A DNA stretch of 46,408 bases. It comes from UBA11524 sp963617205 (GTDB taxonomy: Bacteria; Bacillota; Clostridia; Christensenellales; Aristaeellaceae). The stretch spans positions 1 through 46,408 of the forward strand of contig CAVEOA010000015.1 of assembly GCA_963617205.1 (NCBI GenBank), written 5' to 3'. Below are positions 24,328 through 32,734 of this stretch, one piece after another. The position numbers and the translations under genes are program-made. Below the pieces are notes generated by a model. That model did no database searches. It saw only the letters and a list, made by a program, of their open reading frames with translations, and had not been told where the DNA came from. Every line of letters begins with the position of its first letter. The first letter of the stretch is position 1.

Positions 24328-25994
24328 TGGAAAGAATGTTTTGTACGCACAGGGTTCGCAGGAATATTGAAATTCCTGCCCTGTGGACGCTGACAACGCT
24401 CGATGAGGGCGGGCTGAATCAACCGATGCAGGTGCTTGTGCCGGGCGTGTGGGAGAGCGTTCCGGCACTGCGGGCCTACCGCGGCAGGGGACGATATGAA
24501 ACGAACGTGCATTGCGGCGGCAATATCCGTCTTTATTTCGGCGGCGTGTCGTTCCGTGCGCATGTGCTGCTTGACGGCGTCGAGGTGGCAGATCATTACG
24601 GGGCGTTTACCTCGTTTGATGCGGTTGTGCGCAACGTGCCTGACGGCGACCATACGCTGACGGTCGAGGTCGACAACCGCTTCGGTGAGGACTCGGCGCT
24701 GCATGTCCCGAACGACTACTATTCCTACGGCGGCATCACGCGCCCCGTCACCATCGAGCAACTGCCGGATGTGTATGTGGATGGCATCGCCGTCACGACC
24801 GTACAGACAGCCTCCGGTTGGCAGGTTCATGCCGATGCTGTGGTGAAGAGCGTTTCCGAGGATGCTCAGACGGTTAATGCCGTCCTGACCATTGCAGGCA
24901 AGGCTTTCACGCAGGCGATAACGATTCCGGCAAACGGCGAATCCGCCATGAACGTGACCGCTGATTTTGAAAACGTCACTGCATGGACGCCTGAAACGCC
25001 GGCACTGTACACCATCGAAGCGGAAATTTGCAGCGAATCGGCGCATGACGACCTGATTGACCGCTTCGGCTTCCGCGAAATCACCGTGTCCGGCAATGAT
25101 CTGCTGCTCAACGGCAGAAAGCTCCGCCTGATGGGCTTCAACCGCCATGAGGAGTACGGCACATTCGGGTGCAGCGTGCCGGTTGATGCGATGGCAGAGG
25201 ATATCATGATGATGAAGGATATGCACGCAAATTGCGTCCGCACCTGCCATTACCCGAATGATCCGCGCTTCCTCGACCTGTGCGATGAAATGGGGCTGCT
25301 CGTCTGGGAGGAGGCTCATGCGCGCGGACTGAAGGAAAATCAGATGCGCAATCCGAATTTCCTGCCGCAGACAAGGGCGTGCATCCACGAGATGATTGCA
25401 CAGCACCGCAATCACCCGTCCATCTTCATCTGGGGCTGCCTGAATGAATGCGCGGACGACTGCGATTACGGCGCAGACTGCTACCGCGAGGCATACCGCC
25501 TGCTGCACGAACTTGACGGCAGCCGCCCGATGACGGCAGCGCTGCTTGAAAGACCCGGCAGCCGTGTCTTTGGCGACAGCGATGTAGTCAGCGTGAACAT
25601 CTATCCGCGCTGGTACCACGAAACGCCGGTTTCGGTGAGCCTGGCGAACAAGATTCAAGAGATTGAAGCAAACGGCGGCGCCAACAAGCCCATTATCGTC
25701 AGCGAAATCGGCGCCGGTGCGGTGTATGGCTGCCATGACCCGCTGGTTGCACCGAAATGGTCGGAGGAACGGCAGTGCACGATTCTGGAGGAGCAGATTG
25801 AAGGCGTGCTGGCAAACCCGAAGTGCTCGGGCGTGTTCCTGTGGCAGTTTGCGGATTGCCGTGTGACGGAGGAATGGGCAATGCATCGCCCGAAGACGCA
25901 TAATAATAAGGGCGTTGTGGATGAATACCGCCGCCCGAAGATGAGCTATGCAACGGTGAAGAGGCTTTTCGCCGCGCACGCCTTGGACAAATAA
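24327..25994 (+). CDS. GH2 glycoside hydrolase (beta-galactosidase/beta-glucuronidase type)
   Basis: This 555-residue enzyme shows the compact GH2 plan: sugar-binding jelly roll (about 1-145), immunoglobulin-like domain (about 150-255), then a TIM barrel. The acid/base is Glu374 (WGCLNECAD) and the nucleophile Glu460 (IIVSEIGAG); GFNRHEEY and CVRTCHYPND are typical barrel strands. The length is close to beta-glucuronidases rather than LacZ. The N-K-G glucuronate signature was not seen, so galactosidase or another activity is possible. There is no signal peptide, so it acts inside the cell. ATG at 24327 shares a base with the kinase stop. The transcript ends at the hairpin at 26022. Confidence 0.9.
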   Translation: MERMFCTHRVRRNIEIPALWTLTTLDEGGLNQPMQVLVPGVWESVPALRAYRGRGRYETNVHCGGNIRLYFGGVSFRAHVLLDGVEVADHYGAFTSFDAVVRNVPDGDHTLTVEVDNRFGEDSALHVPNDYYSYGGITRPVTIEQLPDVYVDGIAVTTVQTASGWQVHADAVVKSVSEDAQTVNAVLTIAGKAFTQAITIPANGESAMNVTADFENVTAWTPETPALYTIEAEICSESAHDDLIDRFGFREITVSGNDLLLNGRKLRLMGFNRHEEYGTFGCSVPVDAMAEDIMMMKDMHANCVRTCHYPNDPRFLDLCDEMGLLVWEEAHARGLKENQMRNPNFLPQTRACIHEMIAQHRNHPSIFIWGCLNECADDCDYGADCYREAYRLLHELDGSRPMTAALLERPGSRVFGDSDVVSVNIYPRWYHETPVSVSLANKIQEIEANGGANKPIIVSEIGAGAVYGCHDPLVAPKWSEERQCTILEEQIEGVLANPKCSGVFLWQFADCRVTEEWAMHRPKTHNNKGVVDEYRRPKMSYATVKRLFAAHALDK

Positions 25995-26021
25995 CCATGC
26001 GCAGGCGAGTACTTCAACGCC

Positions 26022-26053
26022 GGGGCTTGGAATGAAACCGACCCCTGTTTTTT
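26022..26053 (+). terminator. probable terminator after the GH2 gene
   Basis: GGGG (26022-26025) pairs with CCCC (26042-26045) with an inner GG/CC, followed by TG and six T (26048-26053). The stem is short and imperfect. Confidence 0.55.
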
Positions 26054-26057
26054 CCGT

Positions 26058-26082
26058 GGAACGCCGGCGTTTGCCGGATTCC
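26058..26082 (+). other. hairpin upstream of the orphan binding protein
   Basis: GGAA-CG-CCGGC, loop GTTT, GCCGG-A-TTCC. It has no T tail, so it is more likely part of the leader or a regulatory site for the gene at 26117 than a terminator. No convincing promoter hexamers were found in this short gap. Confidence 0.4.
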
Positions 26083-26116
26083 AAATAGATGATTCCAGTG
26101 AAAGGAGTTACCAGAA

Positions 26117-26923
26117 ATGAAGAAAATTGTTTCCATGCTGCTTGCCCTGGTGATGCTGCTGACCATCACCGCTATGGCGGAAGGCGACAAGGATCAGCTG
26201 GCACGTATTCAGGAGAAGGGTGAAATCGTCATCGCGACCGAGGGCACGTGGGCGCCGTGGACGTATACCGATGAGAATGGCACGCTGGTGGGCTTCGATG
26301 TCGAAATTGCGACCGCTATTGCGGAAAAGCTCGGCGTGAAGGCGATCTTCGTGACGGTCGAGTGGGACGGCATTCTTGCAGGCATCGACTCCGGCCGCTA
26401 CGACATCGCGGCGAATGGCATCGATGTGATCGATTCCCGCTCGGAAAAGTATAACTTCAGCGTTCCCTATGCCTACAACCGCACGGCACTCGTCGTCCGC
26501 GGCGATAACGACACGATCACTTCCTTCGAGGACCTTGCAGGCAAGAAGACCGCAAACTCTATCGCCAGCACCTACATGATTCTGGCGGAGGAATATGGCG
26601 CGGAGGCGGTCGGCGTGGATACGCTTGACCAGACCATCATGCAGGTCGTTACAGGCCGTGTCGATGCGACGCTCAACAGCGAGGTGTCCATTGCGGACTA
26701 TATGCAGAAGCGCCCGGATGCCGACATCAAGATTGTCGCCCTGACCGAGGAAGCCAACCTCGTTGCCATCCCGACGCGCAAAACGGAGGACAGCGCCACG
26801 CTGCTGGAGGCCATCAACAATGCCATCGCCGAGCTGCGCGAGGAAGGCAAGCTCAGCGAAATCTCCATCAAGTACTTCGGCCGCGACATCACGATGGAAA
26901 GCGTGACGGATTCAGCGGAGTAA
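26117..26923 (+). CDS. orphan family 3 solute-binding protein (amino acid type)
   Basis: This 268-residue exported protein begins with a signal peptide ending in TAMA before Glu, without a lipobox. The mature part is a family 3 periplasmic-binding fold: GEIVIATEGTWAPWTYTDENG, LVGFDVEIATAIAEKLG, DIAANGIDVIDSRSEKYNFS, then TANSIASTYM and the late STLNSEVS-like region (DATLNSEVSIADYM). Such proteins deliver polar amino acids such as glutamine, cystine or histidine. No permease or ATPase gene is attached: a hairpin closes the upstream unit and a good terminator follows. It might use the transporter encoded at 32024-33520 or another one elsewhere. Confidence 0.9.
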   Translation: MKKIVSMLLALVMLLTITAMAEGDKDQLARIQEKGEIVIATEGTWAPWTYTDENGTLVGFDVEIATAIAEKLGVKAIFVTVEWDGILAGIDSGRYDIAANGIDVIDSRSEKYNFSVPYAYNRTALVVRGDNDTITSFEDLAGKKTANSIASTYMILAEEYGAEAVGVDTLDQTIMQVVTGRVDATLNSEVSIADYMQKRPDADIKIVALTEEANLVAIPTRKTEDSATLLEAINNAIAELREEGKLSEISIKYFGRDITMESVTDSAE

Positions 26924-26945
26924 GCCATCCTTCAAGGTACACAAA

Positions 26946-26980
26946 AGCCCGTGCTGCACAATGGCAGTACGGGCTGATTT
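26946..26980. terminator. intrinsic terminator, probably bidirectional
   Basis: AGCCCGTGCTGC (26946-26957) pairs with GCAGTACGGGCT (26964-26975), 12 pairs with one G-T, loop of six, followed by GATTTTGATT. On the minus strand the stem is followed by TTTTG, so it also serves the convergent gene ending at 26992. Confidence 0.85.
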
Positions 26981-26991
26981 TGATTGGCTGA

Positions 26992-27543
26992 TTATGCGCG
27001 GTGGCGGCGGCATTTGGGTGCTTTTTCCGCAAGCAGAGACAGAAGATGTGCCTTCTCGCTCTGCGTCATTTGGCTGGTGAACACCGGAATCATGCTGTTT
27101 GCACGCGTCAACAGTGCCATCGAGTCCTCGCCCTCAATGACATCCGTCAGGTTGTCGTAGGGGAGGACAGTCATGTCACCGCTTGTCTGATTGAGCTGGT
27201 GTACGCCGTCATCGCCGAATGCCACGGACATTTCCGCCATGCCTTCGGGATATCTTTCATTGAGCATTTTGCCGAGCGCCTCGAGCATGCGCGTGCGGTT
27301 GCGGCGCATCATCAGAAAGAGCACGGCGACAAACACCACGCCGGCAGGCAGGACATACCACGTGCGGGACATGATCGAGATGATAATGACAGCCGCCGCC
27401 ATGACGCCCATGCCGACGTACATGTTCAAATCCTGCGCACGGTAGAGCAGCCAGCGCTTGTAGGCGGCGTAAAACGAGAGGTCGAGCACGCCGCTTGTCA
27501 TAAATTGCAGGGATGGGTCTGCAGCTTGTAAATCAGTATCCAT
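26992..27543 (-). CDS. YcxB-like membrane protein
   Basis: This 183-residue protein has two membrane spans (about 43-60 and 63-80), then a soluble domain in which RYPEGMAEMSVAFGDDGVHQLNQ and LPYDNLTDVIEGEDSMALLTRANSMIPVFTSQM resemble the YcxB-like C-terminal domain, a PH-like beta fold found in many Firmicutes membrane proteins of unknown role. The extreme C-terminus is basic (KCRRHRA). It follows the CorC gene by five bases and should be in the same transcript. Confidence 0.65.
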   Translation of the reverse strand: MDTDLQAADPSLQFMTSGVLDLSFYAAYKRWLLYRAQDLNMYVGMGVMAAAVIIISIMSRTWYVLPAGVVFVAVLFLMMRRNRTRMLEALGKMLNERYPEGMAEMSVAFGDDGVHQLNQTSGDMTVLPYDNLTDVIEGEDSMALLTRANSMIPVFTSQMTQSEKAHLLSLLAEKAPKCRRHRA

Positions 27544-27548
27544 GATAA

Positions 27549-28931
27549 TTACCTGTCTTCGTTTCCTTTCCCATGTTCAGTCGATGATTCATCCTCATCG
27601 CGGTTTTCATCGGTTTCCGGGGTCAGCTTCGTGACGAGTGCCGATTCAACGCGGTGATCCTCCAGCCGTTCCACGCGGATGTGTACGCCGAAGCAATCCA
27701 GCTCGGGCGTGCTGCCGTCCTGCGGAATGGTGGTGAACTGGCTGAAAATCAGTCCGCCGAGCGTGTCGTAATCCTCGTCCTCAGGCAAATGGAGCGACAG
27801 CACATCGTTCAGATCCTTGAGGGATGCCGAACCGCTGATGCGCCACGTGTTTTCGCCTGCGCGGACGATTTCCGCCTCGGTCTGCTTGTCGAATTCGTCG
27901 TAGATGTTGCCGACGATTTCCTCCAGCAGGTCTTCCATCGTGATAATGCCGCTCATGCCGCCGTATTCGTCGACAACAATCGCCATGTGGATCTTCTTCG
28001 TCTGCATATTGCGGAAGAGCTGATCCGCCTGCACGGTTTCAGGCACGAAGTACGGCTCGCGGAGCAGCGAACGCAGCGGCTTGGGCTGGTCGGACTGCGC
28101 ATTGAGCAGAAAATCACGCGTGTTGAGGATGCCGATGATGTCATCGATGTTCTCGTTGTATACGGGGAAGCGGCTCAGCCCGGAATCGCGGATGGTGCGG
28201 AGGATTTCGTCAGGCGTGTCGTCCGCCCAGATGCTGGTGACATCGGTGCGGTGCGTCATGACCTCCTCGGCGGTGGAATTGTTGAATTCAAATATGTTTT
28301 CAATCATTTCCTTTTCCGCCTCTTCGATGGCGCCGCTTTCGCCGCCGATGTCGACCATCATGCGGATATCGTCCTCGGTGACTTCCTCGGCAACGGCGCC
28401 GGGGTCAATGCCGAAAAGGCGGAGCAGACCGTTTGTTGACGCACGAATCAGCAGCGTCATCGGACGGAAGAGCACCATGACGAAGCGCAGCGGAAACAGC
28501 ATGGAGCGCATGACGGAATCCGGACGCTTCAGGGCGATGCGCCGCGGGAGATGAATCCCCAGCACGAGCATCAGGAAACAGAGAATCAGGATACAGAGCA
28601 GGACGCAGAGTGCATAGAGCACATTCGCATCCAGGGTGGAACCGGCTCGAAGAATCGCGTCCCTCAGCCACGGCGCAAATGACGTCGCGGACAGCACCGC
28701 ACTCAGAAAGCCAAACAGCATCACACACAGCTGAATGGTGGACTGCGCACGGGCAGGCGTCTCTGAAAGCTGAAGGAGCAGCTTGGCAGCAGGGTCGCCG
28801 TCCTCCTCATCGCGCCGCAAATCAGCGGTGTTCAGCGCGGGAATCGCAGCCTCTGCCGCAGAAAAGAAAGCGCTGAGAAGGAGCAGAACAAGCTGGAACA
28901 ATATCGGACCGGGCCATGGGTCGCCAGACAC
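27549..28931 (-). CDS. CNNM/CorC-type protein with CBS pair (hemolysin C family)
   Basis: This 460-residue protein has the standard three-part plan: a CNNM/DUF21 membrane domain (about 8-175), a CBS pair (about 205-335; MTHRTDVTSIWADD, SRFPVYNENIDDIIGILNTRDFL, then IVVDEYGGMSGIITMEDLLEEIVGNI) and a CorC_HlyC domain (about 350-435). Bacterial members are magnesium or cobalt exporters regulated by ATP-Mg binding to the CBS module; the hemolysin label is historic. The starting Met is preceded by GGAGG-like AAGGAGG on the minus strand. A promoter lies at 29042-29070. Confidence 0.92.
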   Translation of the reverse strand: MSGDPWPGPILFQLVLLLLSAFFSAAEAAIPALNTADLRRDEEDGDPAAKLLLQLSETPARAQSTIQLCVMLFGFLSAVLSATSFAPWLRDAILRAGSTLDANVLYALCVLLCILILCFLMLVLGIHLPRRIALKRPDSVMRSMLFPLRFVMVLFRPMTLLIRASTNGLLRLFGIDPGAVAEEVTEDDIRMMVDIGGESGAIEEAEKEMIENIFEFNNSTAEEVMTHRTDVTSIWADDTPDEILRTIRDSGLSRFPVYNENIDDIIGILNTRDFLLNAQSDQPKPLRSLLREPYFVPETVQADQLFRNMQTKKIHMAIVVDEYGGMSGIITMEDLLEEIVGNIYDEFDKQTEAEIVRAGENTWRISGSASLKDLNDVLSLHLPEDEDYDTLGGLIFSQFTTIPQDGSTPELDCFGVHIRVERLEDHRVESALVTKLTPETDENRDEDESSTEHGKGNEDR

Positions 28932-29041
28932 AGAAAAACCTCCTTAGTAAAATGGGCGAAAGGAATCGTCCTTGCAGCGGCTGTTGCAGGGGAAGCGCCG
29001 CGGACGAAGCGGAACAGCCTGTATACAACAAACCATGCTAC

Positions 29042-29070
29042 AGTATAGCATAAAACGCAGGAGAATGCAA
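29042..29070 (-). promoter_or_regulatory. sigma-A promoter of the corC-ycxB operon with dyad at -10
   Basis: On the minus strand TTGCAT (29065-29070), 17-base spacer and TATACT (29042-29047), with TG in the extended -10 position. A perfect inverted repeat, ATGCTA-N5-TAGCAT (29035-29051), covers the -10 hexamer, as expected of a repressor operator. Confidence 0.7.
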
Positions 29071-29085
29071 GAAAAACTCTGCTGA

Positions 29086-30882
29086 TTACGGCACCCATTC
29101 CAAATCGGCGCTGACGTAGCCGTATTCATCCGTATTCTTCTTATTGTAGGCGTACACGTATTGGACCTCTGTCCAGACAAGCTCGCCGTCAACGCTCTCC
29201 CAATGCGTGGTTTCGCGGACATTGAACACGAGCGTCGTGCCCTTGCTGAACGTGCCGTCATCGACGTATTCGCCGGTTGCCGCATCGTATTGGCAGCGTG
29301 ATGTCGCCTTCGTCAGCTTGATTTCATTCGGAAGCGCCATCTTGGGTGTTCCGCCGATTTCCTTCAGGGCGATAAAGCCGCTCTGACCGTCTTGCAGGCG
29401 TACGTGAGCGTAGTTGCCGCTGACGCCGAGTACCTCGACCACTGTGCTCTTGGGATAGGAAGCGATGATCAGGGAGGGAATGTCATCCATGCAGTTCCTG
29501 AACAGCGTCGCTTCCTTGGCGGTAACCTTCTGGAGCGGCGGCGCCATCCTGCCGTTTGACGCATCGCTGCTGTAATCGAGGTATTTCGTCATCACCCAGC
29601 CGCATATGCCTTCAATGCCTACATACGTCCAGCCATCAGCCACGCGGCAGGAGAACAGGTTTGCAACCTCGGTGCCGGCGTAGTATTTGCCGATGGAATC
29701 GCTATCCCTGTCAGGCGTCCTGCGCAGATTCAGCCGTGCGGAGGCGTCATCGCTGACAATCAGCATGCTGGCGCAGTTGTCCGTCTGACGGACAGCATTT
29801 TGAAGCATCCAGCCGACAGCGCCGTCAGAGGGATTATGCACCATAACAAAGGCATCATCCGCGGCAATCGCGTAAATGCAGAGACGCGTATCCGGCTTTG
29901 CGGTGGAAAGAACATCGGTGGTGTCAGGTGCGAAAATCGGCTGCTCGGACAGCGTGCCGTAGAGATACGGCATGGCAGGACAGCCAAGCCCGGAGGAGGC
30001 GGCACGGTCGGAGCCACGGTCAACGCTGGCTGAATCGACCCAGCCTGTCATGTAGCCGACGCGGATTTGCAGCATATTGTCCTGCTCCTGCAGCACGGCA
30101 ACGCGCACATCATCGAACAGATAGGCGGTGATTTCAGCGGATTGCGATGCATCGGCGTACAGCGGAATGAAAGGCGTGCCATCGACGACCATGTCTGCGT
30201 AAAGCCTGTTATTTGTCACGCCGAGCGAAAGGTCGCCGTCAGGGGATGCGTCAGAAGCTGCCTTCAGCAGAGCGTAATCCGTTGGAAGCGTTGAAATATC
30301 CGCCTCGCCGAGCAGAACGGGATAGGTGTTGAAGCAGCGTTCAAGCGTATTACGGTTGGTGACAACGGTGGCGGTCAGGGAAAAGCTGTCCTGACCGGGT
30401 GCGGATACACAGCTCAGGAAGAAACCGCTTGAACCGCAGAACCACGAATAGACTGTACCGTCCGCATAGGTGATGTCAAACGCGTCACAGCCGTCGTACT
30501 GGCTGATATCATAATCGGAGGTTTGACCGTACTTGACGGCAGCGGGCAGCAGGGAAGGCATATCGCCGTTTTGACGGAGTACCTTCGCGGAGCAGGTGAT
30601 GTGCCATGCGTTTTCGGCGGACGAGTAAAAGCCGGCGGCAAGGATGTATTGACCGTCCTGCGACAGAAGCATCTCGATATGTGACCACCTGCCGAAACGC
30701 ATGGTGGCGTAGCCGTCGGCGATGACGGCATCCTCATAGCCGCTGCCGGATAATGCGCCGCTCAGCGCTGACGGCAGCGTGTCCGTGAAATGCAGCAGGA
30801 AAGAACGGCTGTCATCCGATTCTGCGGACGCAACAGCGAACAGTATCAGCAGGCAGCATAGCAGGGCAGTCAGACGTTTCAT
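29086..30882 (-). CDS. secreted multi-SH3-domain protein
   Basis: This 598-residue protein has a signal peptide (MKRLTALLCCLLILFAVASA) and several bacterial SH3-type repeats. The best is about 375-440 (ARLNLRRTPDRDSDSIGKYY to WTYVGIEGICGWVMTKYL); others lie at about 230-290, 310-360, 455-520 and 545-598. The first 200 residues hold no family I recognise. SH3b modules usually bind cell-wall peptides, so it is likely a wall-associated protein; no catalytic domain is visible. It lies in the same direction as corC, but that operon has its own promoter. Confidence 0.75.
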   Translation of the reverse strand: MKRLTALLCCLLILFAVASAESDDSRSFLLHFTDTLPSALSGALSGSGYEDAVIADGYATMRFGRWSHIEMLLSQDGQYILAAGFYSSAENAWHITCSAKVLRQNGDMPSLLPAAVKYGQTSDYDISQYDGCDAFDITYADGTVYSWFCGSSGFFLSCVSAPGQDSFSLTATVVTNRNTLERCFNTYPVLLGEADISTLPTDYALLKAASDASPDGDLSLGVTNNRLYADMVVDGTPFIPLYADASQSAEITAYLFDDVRVAVLQEQDNMLQIRVGYMTGWVDSASVDRGSDRAASSGLGCPAMPYLYGTLSEQPIFAPDTTDVLSTAKPDTRLCIYAIAADDAFVMVHNPSDGAVGWMLQNAVRQTDNCASMLIVSDDASARLNLRRTPDRDSDSIGKYYAGTEVANLFSCRVADGWTYVGIEGICGWVMTKYLDYSSDASNGRMAPPLQKVTAKEATLFRNCMDDIPSLIIASYPKSTVVEVLGVSGNYAHVRLQDGQSGFIALKEIGGTPKMALPNEIKLTKATSRCQYDAATGEYVDDGTFSKGTTLVFNVRETTHWESVDGELVWTEVQYVYAYNKKNTDEYGYVSADLEWVP

Positions 30883-30908
30883 GGCAAACCTCCTGATTTG
30901 TGTTTTTT

Positions 30909-30938
30909 ATACTATCCCATTCATAAAACGCGCATCAA
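30909..30938 (-). promoter_or_regulatory. possible promoter of the SH3 protein gene
   Basis: On the minus strand TTGATG (30933-30938), 18-base spacer, TAGTAT (30909-30914), then a run of A and a strong AGGAGG site before the ATG. Confidence 0.5.
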
Positions 30939-30970
30939 GGGTGTTTTCATGCATCCTATGCGAATAAATC

Positions 30971-31029
30971 TTTCACGCAAAACTTTTTCACGCTAAAGTG
31001 TTGACAAATTCACTTTTCTATGCTAATAT
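30971..31029 (+). promoter_or_regulatory. strong promoter with operator-like repeats before an amino acid importer
   Basis: A perfect TTGACA (31001-31006), 17-base spacer and TAATAT (31024-31029) with extended TG. Two copies of TTTCACGC (30971-30978 and 30986-30993) lie upstream, and AAAGTG (30995-31000) with CACTTT (31011-31016) forms an inverted repeat around the -35 hexamer. These are candidate binding sites for a regulator of the importer. Confidence 0.75.
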
Positions 31030-31089
31030 GATAAAGCGTTGAAGCGATATCCGCTCAACAGCCTGATTCGATGATGGAGGATGAGTCCT

Positions 31090-31878
31090 ATGAAAATGAT
31101 GAAGAAAATGATGTCTATGCTGCTTCTGCTGGCAATGTGCGCGCTGTCTGCGTGTGCGTTTGCGGAGGAATCCGATCTGAGCTATGTTCAGGGCAAGGGC
31201 AAGCTGGTTGTCGGCATTACCGACTTCGAGCCGATGGATTATCAGGATGAGAATGGCAGCTGGATTGGCTTCGATGCGGAACTGGCGGCGGCGTTTGCGG
31301 CATCGCTGGGTCTGGAGGTTGAATTTGTTGAAATTGACTGGGACAACAAGGTGCTTGAGCTGAAAAGCAAGAACATCGACTGCGTCTGGAATGGCATGAC
31401 GCTGACCGATGAGGTCAAGAGCGCGATGAGCTGCTCCAATGCCTATATGAACAACGCGCAGGTTGTTGTGGTGCCCGTGAGCGTTGCTGACAAGTATCAG
31501 GATGTCGAAAGCCTTGCCGGTCTGACCTTCGCGGTGGAGGCTGGCAGCGCCGGCGAAGCGGTTGTGACGGCGCTCGGTCTGAATGTGACACCCGTGACGG
31601 CACAGGCAGATGCCCTGATGGAGGTTGCTGCCGGCACGTCTGACGCGGCGGTGATTGATGCGCTGATGGCGGCTGCGATGATCGGCGAGGGCACCGGCTA
31701 TGAAGGCCTGACCTACACCATCGGTCTGAACAGCGAGGAATACGGCGTGGGCTTCCGCACGGACTCCGATCTGACTGAAGCACTGAATGCCTACCTCGTG
31801 ACCGCCTATCAGGACGGCACCCTTGCGGCGCTTGCCGAAAAGTACGGCGTGCAGGCTGCTCTGATCGCTCAGGAGTAA
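31090..31878 (+). CDS. family 3 solute-binding lipoprotein of an amino acid importer
   Basis: This 262-residue protein starts at the ATG at 31090, nine bases after GGAGG (31076-31080). The in-frame ATG at 31081 touches that site and is rejected. The signal peptide ends in a lipobox, LSAC (MCALSACAF), so the protein is lipid-anchored outside the membrane. The family 3 binding fold is clear: GKLVVGITDFEPMDYQDENG, WIGFDAELAAAFAASLG, CVWNGMTLTDEV and the C-terminal GVGFRTDSDLT. It supplies the permease and ATPase encoded downstream. A structured RNA element separates it from the permease gene. Confidence 0.92.
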   Translation: MKMMKKMMSMLLLLAMCALSACAFAEESDLSYVQGKGKLVVGITDFEPMDYQDENGSWIGFDAELAAAFAASLGLEVEFVEIDWDNKVLELKSKNIDCVWNGMTLTDEVKSAMSCSNAYMNNAQVVVVPVSVADKYQDVESLAGLTFAVEAGSAGEAVVTALGLNVTPVTAQADALMEVAAGTSDAAVIDALMAAAMIGEGTGYEGLTYTIGLNSEEYGVGFRTDSDLTEALNAYLVTAYQDGTLAALAEKYGVQAALIAQE

Positions 31879-31887
31879 ACAGGCATC

Positions 31888-31993
31888 GGGGAGAACGGCT
31901 TGCATTTCGACCGGTGAGCGAGTGCAAATCTCGACAACGCGGCAAGACCGCCTTGTCGATGCGGAGAAGCCTTCCACATGCAGGGGAGGCTTC
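31888..31993 (+). ncRNA. intercistronic structured RNA element, copy A
   Basis: Between the binding-protein stop and the permease start lie three hairpins. H1: TTGCA (31900-31904) with TGCAA (31923-31927) plus TCG/CGA. H2: TCGACAA (31931-31937) with TTGTCGA (31953-31959) plus GCGG/CCGC and a 5-base loop. H3: GAAGCCTTCC (31966-31975) with GGGGAGGCTTC (31983-31993). The first two and their linker match copy B at 35032-35099, including the strings TTCGACC-G/A-GTGAG and ACGCGG. H3 is terminator-like but lacks a T run. It fits no riboswitch class I can recall. It is probably a cis-acting attenuator or processing element that sets permease expression below that of the binding protein (inference). 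Confidence 0.65.
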
Positions 31994-32023
31994 TTCCACT
32001 ATCTTGTTATCAGGAAAGGCTTG

Positions 32024-32716
32024 ATGAACATGACCACCTTCGCGGAACAGTTCCCCGTGGTTGTTGCAACCCTCAATGAAGGCTTCTTGCAGACGCTGAG
32101 GCTTTTCTTCGTGACGCTCCTCGGCGCGCTTCCGCTGGGACTTATCATTGCGTTGGGCTCGATGTGCGCCTTCAAGCCGCTCAAGTGGCTGACAAGGGCG
32201 ATTGTCTACGTCATCCGCGGTACGCCGCTGATGATTCAGCTGCTGATTATCTTCTACTTCCCCGGGCTTGTGCTGGGCAACAACATCTGGGGCGGCGGAG
32301 AATCGGGACGTTTCCTCGCGGCATCGATTGCCTTTGTCATTAACTACGCGTGCTATTTCTCCGAAATCTACCGCGGCGGCATTCAGGGCATTCCGGCAGG
32401 TCAGGAGGAGGCAGGGCTTGTGCTCGGCATGACACGCAGTCAGATTTTCTTCCGCGTCAAGCTCCTGCAGATGATTAAGCGCATCGTACCGCCGATGTCC
32501 AACGAAATTATCACGCTCGTCAAGGACACGGCGCTGGCGCGCATCATTGCCCTGCAGGAGCTCATCTGGGCAGGCAACGCCTTCCTGAAGGGCTCGCACG
32601 GCATTTCCGGTGTCATCTGGCCGCTGTTTTTTACCGGCGTTTACTACCTCGCGTGCAACGGTCTGCTGACGATTCTGTTCGGCAGGCTCGAAAAAAAGCT
32701 GAATTTCTTCCGCTGA
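32024..32716 (+). CDS. amino acid ABC transporter permease (HisM family)
   Basis: This 230-residue inner-membrane permease has about five spans. The family signature LRLFFVTLLGALPLGL comes near the start, IRGTPLMIQLLIIFYF follows, and the cytoplasmic EAA loop reads AGQEEAGLVLGMTRSQIFFRVKLLQ, the contact site for the ATPase. ATG at 32024 follows AGGAAAGG by four bases; ATG at 32030 is an alternative. It should form a homodimer with the ATPase encoded 18 bases downstream and receive substrate from the lipoprotein at 31090. Confidence 0.92.
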   Translation: MNMTTFAEQFPVVVATLNEGFLQTLRLFFVTLLGALPLGLIIALGSMCAFKPLKWLTRAIVYVIRGTPLMIQLLIIFYFPGLVLGNNIWGGGESGRFLAASIAFVINYACYFSEIYRGGIQGIPAGQEEAGLVLGMTRSQIFFRVKLLQMIKRIVPPMSNEIITLVKDTALARIIALQELIWAGNAFLKGSHGISGVIWPLFFTGVYYLACNGLLTILFGRLEKKLNFFR

Positions 32717-32734
32717 GAAAGGAGATGAACCGTT

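Noticed and set aside
24177..26084. Long minus-strand frame opposite the kinase and GH2 genes
   Set aside because: Composition is atypical (His, Arg and Ala rich) and the sense genes have intact catalytic motifs.
31922..32023. N-terminal extension of the HisM-type permease in the same frame
   Set aside because: It would be encoded by the structured RNA element, has no similarity to permeases, and a proper ribosome binding site precedes the ATG at 32024.
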